DNA from: an uncultured Fibrobacter sp.
GTDB taxonomy: Bacteria > Fibrobacterota > Fibrobacteria > Fibrobacterales > Fibrobacteraceae
DNA: 30,824 bases
Direction: 5' to 3'
NCBI GenBank assembly: GCA_937891805.1
Contig: CALATK010000303.1
Location: 1 to 30,824, forward strand
The notes beneath the pieces are model-generated. The model was not told the origin of the DNA and did not search any database. It saw only the letters and a list, made by a program, of their open reading frames with translations. The position numbers and the translations under genes were made by a program. This document shows, piece after piece, positions 15,091 through 22,591 of the stretch. Positions within the stretch are counted from its first letter, which is position 1; each line of letters starts with the position of its first letter.

Positions 15091-17247
15091 ATGGGAAATA
15101 TGAGGATCAAAAAAACAATCAAGGGTGCGGCCATAGCGTTAGGGGTCCTGGGTGTTGCAGGAATCGTCTCGGCCTCTACCGTCAACGTGGACCTAGATGA
15201 AGAACACCAGGTTATCCGCGGGTTTGGCGGCATGGTGCACAACACCTGGCAAGGCAATGCAGGATTGTCCGAAGCCGATGCAAAAATCGCCTTCGGGACA
15301 GGTGATGGCACTATCGGCCTCAGCGTGTTGCGCATTCCGGTAAACGAAAGCAGTAACAACTTCGGAAAAGAGCTGGACGCTGCAAAATACGCCAAGAAAT
15401 ATGCCGGCAACGATTTTCTGGTCTATGCCACTCCCTGGAAGCCGCCTCAGAATTTACAGACCCCCTATACTTTAAATCGATGGGGTACAAATTATCAAAC
15501 AACGAAAGTTTCCGAAAGCAACTGGCAGGCCTATGTAGACCACCTCAACAGTTTTGCCGCCTACATGAAAAACCAGGGTGTTCCTCTTTACGCCATAAGC
15601 ATACAGAACGAACCCGACTGGTGCGATTCCTGGACCTGCTGGAGTGCCGACGAACTATATAAATTCACCAAGAACTACGCCGGACAACTCCGTAAAAACG
15701 GAAACAAGGTTATTTCTGCAGAATCGTTCAGTTACGATAAAAATCTGTATAACCAAATCCTTAACGATGCAGGAGCCTTGAAAAACATCGACATTCTCGG
15801 GGCCCACTTCTATGCAAGCGAAGCCAATACCGGAGACAACTTCTTCCAGTACAGCCTTGCCGACCAGAAAAACGTGGAACGATGGATGACAGAACATTAC
15901 ACCGAAAGCGACGGTAGTGCCAACTACTGGCGAAAGGTAATGAGAACCGGCGACCAGGCCAACGTCAACAAGCTTGATACTGTTCGTGCTATGGATGTAG
16001 GCTACGAAATCTATCGCGCCATGGTTGTGGAAAACTTCAGTCAATACACCTGGTGGTATATCCGTCGTTGCTACGGCCTGATTATGGAAAAAGATTTCAG
16101 CAACAAAATCCAGATTCCGTCCAACGAAATTGGTAAAATCAGTAAGCGTGGCTACGTTCTTTCTCAGTATGCCCGATTTGTTCGCCCCGGCGCAATCCGT
16201 GTAGGCGCAACTGCCAAACCCGAAGCCGACCTATACGCCAGCGCCTACAAGAGCGCAGGTGGAGACAGCGTGATTGTGGTATTGGTCAATAGAGACTACG
16301 GTCACAACAAAACAGTAACAGTCAATGTTCCTGGAGCAAACATTGAAACCTTCCACATGTACACCACTAGCGAAGCCAAAAACGCTCAATACGAGGGAGA
16401 GGTCGAAGTAAATAATGGTTCTGTAACCATCACCATGGATGCAGGCAATACGAGCAATAAGGATTGCATTGTCACACTCGTTGGTGTGGGACCGCAAATT
16501 AAAGTCCCCAGGGAACCTTTCGGTGGGACCGCCGTTGAATTGCCTGCAAAAATTGAGGTTGAAAACTTTGACGTACCGGGTGTAGGTTCTGGAAACAAGA
16601 CCTACTACGACACCGAATCCGAAAAAAAGGGTGACGCCGACTACCGTAACGATTCAGGCGTAGACATTGTAATGGGAGGCTCCGGCATGGCGGTCGGTTA
16701 CACCAACGAAGGTGAATGGCTTGAATATACCGTTAACGTGGCCACCGCAGGTAAGTATAAACTCACCCTCAATGCAGCCTCAGGCTCAACAACTTCTAGC
16801 GTTCAGTTCCTCGCAGACGGCAACCCCATCACCGATGTAATTGCAATCCCCCAAACTGCCGAAAATGACTGGAGCGTGTACCAGGAAATCGAAGGAGGCG
16901 ATGTGGAACTCGAAGCGGGAACCCATATCATCCGCCTCGCCATCACGGGAAGCTACGTAAATCTGGACTGGTTCATGTTGCAAGCCTATGACGCCGAAGG
17001 GTCTGTTGTCAAAGAAGTCATGGCCATTGCCGGTAAAGACTTGCATCTTGATACACCTTCAAGCGCCACCTACGATGTCTTTGACCTGAGAGGTAAAAAA
17101 ATGGCAACGTTTAGCGCTAGAAACATGACTGAGGCAATCCAATTATGGAAAAACGGCTCCATCATGGGCAATATGAAAACAACAGGTATAAACCTAATCC
17201 GTTGCCGAACAAACGGAAGGGTTGCAAAAATTCACACAAATTACTAA
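15091..17247 (+). CDS. GH30_8 glucuronoxylanase with CBM6
   Basis: Predicted to cut the xylan backbone at positions set by 4-O-methylglucuronate side groups. The 718-residue product has a signal peptide ending near VSA-S (about residue 28). The GH30 (beta/alpha)8 barrel plus side beta-domain spans about 30-465. E174 in SIQNEPDW is the acid/base and E268 in WMTEHYT is the nucleophile. NFSQYTWWYIRRCYG matches the glucuronate-binding WWYIRR segment of bacterial GH30_8 enzymes; W322, Y323 and R326 fit the W/Y/R ligands. A short insertion follows it, before KISKRGYVLSQYARFVRPG. CBM6 is at about 478-632 and the basic C-terminal module at about 659-718. The gene starts 9 bp after the GH43 stop; an ATG at 15100 is an alternative start. 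Subfamily assignment is by motif recall only. Confidence 0.9.
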   Translation: MGNMRIKKTIKGAAIALGVLGVAGIVSASTVNVDLDEEHQVIRGFGGMVHNTWQGNAGLSEADAKIAFGTGDGTIGLSVLRIPVNESSNNFGKELDAAKYAKKYAGNDFLVYATPWKPPQNLQTPYTLNRWGTNYQTTKVSESNWQAYVDHLNSFAAYMKNQGVPLYAISIQNEPDWCDSWTCWSADELYKFTKNYAGQLRKNGNKVISAESFSYDKNLYNQILNDAGALKNIDILGAHFYASEANTGDNFFQYSLADQKNVERWMTEHYTESDGSANYWRKVMRTGDQANVNKLDTVRAMDVGYEIYRAMVVENFSQYTWWYIRRCYGLIMEKDFSNKIQIPSNEIGKISKRGYVLSQYARFVRPGAIRVGATAKPEADLYASAYKSAGGDSVIVVLVNRDYGHNKTVTVNVPGANIETFHMYTTSEAKNAQYEGEVEVNNGSVTITMDAGNTSNKDCIVTLVGVGPQIKVPREPFGGTAVELPAKIEVENFDVPGVGSGNKTYYDTESEKKGDADYRNDSGVDIVMGGSGMAVGYTNEGEWLEYTVNVATAGKYKLTLNAASGSTTSSVQFLADGNPITDVIAIPQTAENDWSVYQEIEGGDVELEAGTHIIRLAITGSYVNLDWFMLQAYDAEGSVVKEVMAIAGKDLHLDTPSSATYDVFDLRGKKMATFSARNMTEAIQLWKNGSIMGNMKTTGINLIRCRTNGRVAKIHTNY

Positions 17248-17262
17248 ACTAAAAATGGGGAT

Positions 17263-17280
17263 GATGATAGGGGTATCATC
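17263..17280. repeat. Intercistronic hairpin before the CE1-like gene
   Basis: A perfect 7-bp stem GATGATA/TATCATC with a GGGG loop, 16 bp before the esterase start codon and just ahead of its AAAGGGAG binding site. No T-run follows. It might mark an mRNA processing site or tune translation. Confidence 0.45.
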
Positions 17281-17295
17281 AAAAGGGAGTGTCAA

Positions 17296-18471
17296 ATGCA
17301 CAACAAGATCATCAATGCCCTAGCCTTAACCGGTATTTTCGCGCTGGTAGGCTGTTCAGACAATTCTTCAGACCCGACAGATCTGCTCGGAAACCTGGAT
17401 AACCCAGAAATTTCTTCTAACTCCGAAGGTGAAGAAATCCCCCCCGCCGGAGAACCCGATATTACCAGTTCGGAGACCTCTACCCTACCCGGCGAAAGTT
17501 CTCCTTCCGAAGAAAATACACAGCCAGATGGTTTCTCTTCGGCTGCAGGCGAAACTACCGAACCGGATAATACCACATCTTCGGACAGCGGTTCACAGCA
17601 AACAACTTCGTCTGAATCCGCCCAGGAGCAGACTTATGCTTTTGGGTGGGCCAAAGGCAACGATCCCGTGCCAACAAAGGGCTGCGGAAAAGACCTGCAA
17701 TTGCCGAAATCTGGCGATTTCCAATTCTCCTGGAATTTCAAGGGAAAAAATGAATCCCGAAAAATCTATATCGACATTCCAGACAATTACGACAAGAACA
17801 AACCCTATCGTCTTGTTTTCGGGATGCAGTGCATGAACGGTTCAGGTTCAAATGTCGCTAAAAATGAGAAATACTACGGACTTATGCCCCTTGACAACGG
17901 TAAAACGACTATTTTCGTAGCTCCGGACGGTCAGTGCTTTAGCAACAATTGCCCGCCTTGGGGAGAAACCGATTATACCATGTTCGATGAACTGCTGGCC
18001 AAGCTTCAAAACGAACTTTGCATAGACTCATCGAGAGTATTCTCTACCGGTTTCAGCTATGGCTCCATGTTCACCAACGGACTTTCCAGAAACCACCAGC
18101 ATGTCCTCCGTGGCGTTGCCGTCTATGAAACAGCAGATATCAATATCTGGTTGCCTGAAGTAGAAAACAAGCCCATCGCCTGGATGGGCGTACACGGCAT
18201 GAACGATGGACTTTGCAAGCCCGAAATGGGTAAATCCGCTCGCAATACAGCCCTTAAAAACGCAAGCGCCGAAGGAAAAGACGCCACTTTAGAACAACCT
18301 GAAGAATCTTATAGTTCACAGCACAAATGCTACGACTATAAAGACGTAGACGAACGTTTCCCGGTCCGTTGGTGCACTGATGACGCAGGACATATCTGGG
18401 ATCATAAGGATCCCGGCCAATGGAATTCCTGGGTTCCTGCAGCCACATGGGATTTTATTACACAATTCTAA
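17296..18471 (+). CDS. CE1-like esterase lipoprotein (feruloyl/acetyl xylan esterase type)
   Basis: Predicted surface-anchored esterase acting on feruloyl or acetyl groups of xylan. The 391-residue product has lipobox LVGC (cysteine 20) and a Ser/Thr/Glu/Pro-rich linker of about 90 residues, which would hold the domain away from the membrane. The alpha/beta-hydrolase domain (about 112-391) is of the CE1/PHB-depolymerase-like type. The nucleophile motif is GFSYG with S254, the likely acid is D304 in MNDG, and H366 is in DAGHIWDH. Paired cysteines in MQCMNG, GQCFSNNCPP and ELC are typical of secreted members. Unlike most of its neighbours it has no CBM6 and no basic C-terminal module, in line with anchoring by the lipid instead. 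It sits between GH30 and CE6 in the same row of genes. The exact substrate is not resolved. Confidence 0.83.
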   Translation: MHNKIINALALTGIFALVGCSDNSSDPTDLLGNLDNPEISSNSEGEEIPPAGEPDITSSETSTLPGESSPSEENTQPDGFSSAAGETTEPDNTTSSDSGSQQTTSSESAQEQTYAFGWAKGNDPVPTKGCGKDLQLPKSGDFQFSWNFKGKNESRKIYIDIPDNYDKNKPYRLVFGMQCMNGSGSNVAKNEKYYGLMPLDNGKTTIFVAPDGQCFSNNCPPWGETDYTMFDELLAKLQNELCIDSSRVFSTGFSYGSMFTNGLSRNHQHVLRGVAVYETADINIWLPEVENKPIAWMGVHGMNDGLCKPEMGKSARNTALKNASAEGKDATLEQPEESYSSQHKCYDYKDVDERFPVRWCTDDAGHIWDHKDPGQWNSWVPAATWDFITQF

Positions 18472-18486
18472 AAACGGGCAATATAA

Positions 18487-20088
18487 ATGAATATACGATT
18501 TGCTAGTCTCATTTTGGCATTGCCCCTGTTATTGCATGCCGCACCAGACCCCAACTTCCACATCTACATTGCCTACGGCCAGTCCAACATGGCTGGCGCA
18601 GGCGATATTCGGAATGGAATTGACAATGTGGAGCACCCGCGCTACAAAATGTTCGCCACAACGGAGTGCGCAGGGCTTGGCCGCCCGACCTTGTACGAGG
18701 TCTACCCCGCTATTCCCCCGATGTTCCACTGTGGCGAAGGTCTCTCAGTAGCCGACTGGTTTGGTCGCGCCATGGCGGATGCCCTCCCCGATGTAACGGT
18801 CGGCATTATTCCCGTTGCTGTAGGTGGAACGAAGATTGAACTATTTGATAAAGACAAATACGCCCAATATTTAAATTCCCTACCTCTCCCAAACGATCAA
18901 TACTTGATTAATTGGGCCAAGGATTATGGCTCCGACGGCAATGCACACGCCCGTATTGTGGAAACCGCCAAAAAAGCCATGGAAGTGGGAGTTATCAAGG
19001 GTTTCATCTTCCACCAAGGCGAATCCGGCTCCATGAATGGCAACAACTGGCAAGCCGAAGTCAAAAAGACCCGTGATGACATTCTAGAAGCCTTGGGGCT
19101 AAGTTCCGACACTGTTCCATTCCTTGCCGGGGGACTAGAAGAACAAGACGCTGGCGGATGCTGCTGGTCCTTTTCAAGGAACAATATCAGGACTCTCCCC
19201 AACGTGATGGACAATACCTATTTTGTGAGTTCCGACGGACTTTCAGGTAACGGCAAAGACTCCTACCATTTCAGCAGTGCATCATATGAAGAATTCGGCA
19301 AGCGCTATGCCGATGAAATGCTCAAGCACATAAAACTCGGCCCAGTAGTTCTTGTACCACGTACTCCCTATGGCGAAAACGTCGTCAATATTCCTGGTAA
19401 AATCGAGGCGGAAAACTTCGATATCCCAGGTACAGGTTCAGAAAACAAGACCTATAATGACGCCGATAGCGAAAACCGGGGAAAAAGCACCTATCGTGCA
19501 GACGATGCTTCTTCTGCCGACCTTTACGACAAGGCAACCGGAGTCATTCTTGGCTACAACCAGGAAGGTGAATGGTTTGAATATTCCGTAAACATCAAGG
19601 AAGCCGGTGACTACACCATGTTTGCTTCGGTGGCGACTGACAATTCGACCTCCGGTTTTTCGCTCTCCATAGACGGGGGAACCATTGCAGAAGTCCCAAC
19701 AAGCGGGACCAGTTTTGATTCCTATAACCTTGTTCAGGCAAACATAACACTTCCGGAGGGCGAACATATCCTCCGCATGACGGTGACCGGTTCCTGGTTC
19801 GACATAGACTACTTCACCTTCGTCAAAGGCAAGGATGCAACGGACCCCGAAGCCTACAAAACACAAAATCCAGAATCATTTACCGCACTGAAAATGGCAA
19901 GCAACACCGAAACGACATTCTTCCTCTTTGACTTGCAAGGGAAACAGGTGGCTCGGTTCAATGCCCGCGGCATTGATTCTGCAATCCGCATGGTTCAAGA
20001 AGGCATGGGAAACCTCCGCCAAGGAGTTTACCTGCTGCGTCACAAGGGGCCCGCTGTGATTCAACAAAAGATCGTATACAAAAAATAA
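18487..20088 (+). CDS. CE6 acetyl xylan esterase with CBM6 (Axe6A/Axe6B type)
   Basis: Predicted to remove acetyl groups from xylan. The 533-residue product has a signal peptide (about 1-18). The CE6/SGNH-like esterase domain spans about 20-285: S33 in YGQSNMAGAG is the nucleophile, HQGES (E179) is the conserved second block, and H261 in KDSYHFS completes the active site. CBM6 spans about 297-455 (IPGKIEAENFDIPG and later GYNQEGEWFEYSVN). The basic C-terminal module is at about 475-533 (FDLQGKQVARFNARG...GVYLLRHKG). The order CE6-CBM6-basic module matches Axe6A and Axe6B of F. succinogenes; I cannot tell which is the ortholog. The gene starts 15 bp after the CE1-like stop and probably ends the first enzyme operon. 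Confidence 0.92.
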   Translation: MNIRFASLILALPLLLHAAPDPNFHIYIAYGQSNMAGAGDIRNGIDNVEHPRYKMFATTECAGLGRPTLYEVYPAIPPMFHCGEGLSVADWFGRAMADALPDVTVGIIPVAVGGTKIELFDKDKYAQYLNSLPLPNDQYLINWAKDYGSDGNAHARIVETAKKAMEVGVIKGFIFHQGESGSMNGNNWQAEVKKTRDDILEALGLSSDTVPFLAGGLEEQDAGGCCWSFSRNNIRTLPNVMDNTYFVSSDGLSGNGKDSYHFSSASYEEFGKRYADEMLKHIKLGPVVLVPRTPYGENVVNIPGKIEAENFDIPGTGSENKTYNDADSENRGKSTYRADDASSADLYDKATGVILGYNQEGEWFEYSVNIKEAGDYTMFASVATDNSTSGFSLSIDGGTIAEVPTSGTSFDSYNLVQANITLPEGEHILRMTVTGSWFDIDYFTFVKGKDATDPEAYKTQNPESFTALKMASNTETTFFLFDLQGKQVARFNARGIDSAIRMVQEGMGNLRQGVYLLRHKGPAVIQQKIVYKK

Positions 20089-20158
20089 CGCACATCCCGT
20101 AACAAAACAAAATCATCCCCACTTGATGTACAAAGAAGGAGACGTCATGCGGGGTATC

Positions 20159-20194
20159 GCCCTTGACAATTTGTCAAGGGCATTTTTGCTTTTT
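20159..20194 (+). terminator. Candidate terminator after CE6; stem contains palindrome site C
   Basis: A perfect 9-bp stem GCCCTTGAC/GTCAAGGGC with AATTT loop, followed by ATTTTTGCTTTTT. It would end the operon of the first GH43 to CE6. The inner part is also a perfect member of the shared palindrome family, so it may have two roles. Confidence 0.6.
20163..20177. promoter_or_regulatory. Palindrome site C (TKGAYAATTTRTCMA family)
   Basis: TTGACAATTTGTCAA, perfectly symmetric around the central T at 20170, 109 bp before the GH43_12-like start. It coincides with a terminator-like stem. Confidence 0.45.
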
Positions 20195-20231
20195 GGGGTC
20201 AAAACACCCACTTTGGAGGGTATTTTTATGC

Positions 20232-20246
20232 TGGACAATTTATCAG
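20232..20246. promoter_or_regulatory. Palindrome site D (TKGAYAATTTRTCMA family)
   Basis: TGGACAATTTATCAG, centred at 20239, 40 bp before the GH43_12-like start. A second small palindrome, CAGGGTGTACCCTG, follows at 20249-20262. Confidence 0.5.
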
Positions 20247-20278
20247 GGCAGGGTGTACCCTGGTCTGGGAGAAAAAAA

Positions 20279-22576
20279 ATGGGATGGTTTAAAGTTTTGG
20301 GCATAGCCCTTGCCAGTTCATGTGCGGTGTATGCAGTTACCGTTTCTAACCCCATAATATGGGCAGACAACCCGGATCCCGCCATTGTGCGCGTTGACGA
20401 TGCCTATTACATGGTATCAACCACCATGTACTATGCGCCTGGTGTACCTGTAATGAAATCCACCGACTTAGCGCAGTGGCGCACGGTAAGCTATGCCTAC
20501 CAGACCCTCATCAATAATGACGAACAAAATCTCAACAACGGGAAAAGCGCCTATGCCAAGGGTTCTTGGGCATCCAGCATCCGTTACCACAAGGGTTACT
20601 TCTACATTTTGACACCCTCTTACACTTCCGGAAAGACACATATCTACAAAACCGCCGATGTAGAAAACGGCCCCTGGTCCGAGGTGCAACTTCCGTACAT
20701 GTACCATGACCCCTCCTTATTTTTTGACGACGACGGAACCGCATGGGTCATTTACGGAAGCGGCAACGAAATTAAATATGTGGAACTCAATGGCGATGCA
20801 TCGGGCTTAAAACAGAATGGACGAAGCGGCATTCTTGGAGGAGTAAATATTGACCAGGTAACTGGTTCCAGCAACTATTACGTGAAGCAGGAGGGTTCCC
20901 ACATGGAAAAAATAGACGGGAAATATTACCTGTTTACCATTTCCTGGCCCGCAAACAGGGGACGCAGTTCTATCGTTTACCGTTCAAACAGCCTGCTTAC
21001 TGGTTATGAGGGTAGATTTTTCTTGTCCGACAACGGCGTGGCACAGGGAAGCATCTTTGATACACCCGATGGCAAGTGGTATACGTTACTGTTCCGCGAT
21101 TCCGGCCCCGTAGGGCGTATTCCCCACCTGGTTCCCACAGTCTGGAAGGATGGCTGGCCGGAACCGGCTAGCGGGACCAACAAGGCTCCTGCAATCCTGG
21201 AATTGCCAAAATCACCGTTGCCCGGCTACGGCATAGTCACCTCTGACGACTTTGATAGCGAAGATTTGCCTCTGGAGTGGCAGTGGAACCACAATCCTGA
21301 CAACAAAAACTGGAGCCTCACTGCAAATCCCGGACACCTCCGCATTACCACAGGCCGTACCGATGCAAGTGTTTTAAAAGCAAAGAACACCCTGACCCAG
21401 CGCACTTTTGGACCCAAGTGCTCCGGCCGTATTTCTTTGGACGGAAGCGGAATGAAGGATGGTGACATTGCCGGCCTTACGACCATCCAGGAGAACAGAG
21501 GTTTTGTGGGACTCGCTAAAGACGGTAGCAACTACAAGGTGGTGATGTACCAGGGCGACAAGAATGGTGACGTACAGAAAGCTAGCGAACCGATTTCTGG
21601 TTCCAAGGTTTTCCTACGCATGGATTTTAACCTACCTCTAGACAAAGGAACCGCTTCATTCTACTACAGCACCGATGGCTCTGCCTGGACAAAAATCGGT
21701 TCCGATGTTTCCCTCAATTTCAGCCTTGACTACTTCACTGGCAACCGTTTTGGCCTGTTCAACTATGCCACCAAAACGGCAGGAGGCTACGCCGACTTTG
21801 ACTGGTTCAAGATAGGCACGGACTACATGGACGAAATCTACCTAGACAACACTCAAGAAGTAGTCCCCCCTACCCCCTACGGCGGCAAGGCTCTTACACT
21901 TCCCGGGCGAATCGAGGCAGAAAACTTTGACGAAGGCAAACCCTACAAGGCCTATAGCGACAACGACGGCGAAAACAAAGGCAAGGCCTACCGCGAAACC
22001 GGCGTAGACATTGTGGGATTTGGCTGCTCCGACGAGGCGAACACAACGAATTGCGAGGGATATGCCCTCGGTTACACAGCCGAAAGCGAATGGTTGCGCT
22101 ACACCGTCAATTTCGAAGAAGCCGGGGAATACGACGTGCGGGTAAATATGGCAACCCCCTCCGAAAAAGCAGGAGTCAAGCTCTATATAGACGGCAAGGC
22201 CGTTACCGACGAAATTATTGCCAAACAAAACAGTGAAAATGACTGGAGTACCTATTCGGTGGTATCCGCAAAGACCTCTGAAATCGCTGCCGGAGAACAC
22301 ACCCTCAAACTGGAAATCGTGGGCAACAACGTGAATGTGGACTGGATTGAAATCTGCAAGGGCGAATGCAAGACCTCAAGCATCGCACAGAGGCCCCGAC
22401 TTGATGTGCACAGCGAGCAAAAATACCGCATGTATAGCCTGAACGGGAGATTTATGGGCAGTGTAAGTGCCGCAAGCATCCGCGAGGCGCAAACGAAAAT
22501 CCAGACGATGGTTCCACACAAGGGAGTGTATTTCATTAAATCCCAAACCGTCATGCACCGGGTGATAGTCAAATAA
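20279..22576 (+). CDS. GH43 (subfamily 12-like) xylosidase/arabinofuranosidase with CBM6
   Basis: Predicted secreted exo-acting enzyme on xylan side groups or xylo-oligosaccharides. I chose the ATG at 20279: GGGAG lies 8 nt upstream, and MGWFKVLGIALASSCAVYA is a good signal peptide. The same frame is open back to 20123, with another well-placed ATG at 20147, but that would bury the signal peptide. The 765-residue product has a GH43 propeller (about 22-310) with D33 (NPDPAI), D144 (YHDPSLFFDDDGTAW) and E205 (QEGSHM). The EGxH acid block and STTMYYAPGVPVMKS resemble GH43_12. A C-terminal beta-sandwich of the GH43_C2/DUF1349 type follows (about 320-520), then CBM6 (about 533-690) with an extra CSDEANTTNCEG loop, and the basic C-terminal module (about 705-765). 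Starts the second enzyme unit. Confidence 0.9.
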   Translation: MGWFKVLGIALASSCAVYAVTVSNPIIWADNPDPAIVRVDDAYYMVSTTMYYAPGVPVMKSTDLAQWRTVSYAYQTLINNDEQNLNNGKSAYAKGSWASSIRYHKGYFYILTPSYTSGKTHIYKTADVENGPWSEVQLPYMYHDPSLFFDDDGTAWVIYGSGNEIKYVELNGDASGLKQNGRSGILGGVNIDQVTGSSNYYVKQEGSHMEKIDGKYYLFTISWPANRGRSSIVYRSNSLLTGYEGRFFLSDNGVAQGSIFDTPDGKWYTLLFRDSGPVGRIPHLVPTVWKDGWPEPASGTNKAPAILELPKSPLPGYGIVTSDDFDSEDLPLEWQWNHNPDNKNWSLTANPGHLRITTGRTDASVLKAKNTLTQRTFGPKCSGRISLDGSGMKDGDIAGLTTIQENRGFVGLAKDGSNYKVVMYQGDKNGDVQKASEPISGSKVFLRMDFNLPLDKGTASFYYSTDGSAWTKIGSDVSLNFSLDYFTGNRFGLFNYATKTAGGYADFDWFKIGTDYMDEIYLDNTQEVVPPTPYGGKALTLPGRIEAENFDEGKPYKAYSDNDGENKGKAYRETGVDIVGFGCSDEANTTNCEGYALGYTAESEWLRYTVNFEEAGEYDVRVNMATPSEKAGVKLYIDGKAVTDEIIAKQNSENDWSTYSVVSAKTSEIAAGEHTLKLEIVGNNVNVDWIEICKGECKTSSIAQRPRLDVHSEQKYRMYSLNGRFMGSVSAASIREAQTKIQTMVPHKGVYFIKSQTVMHRVIVK

Positions 22577-22591
22577 AGGGAGAATAAAAAA

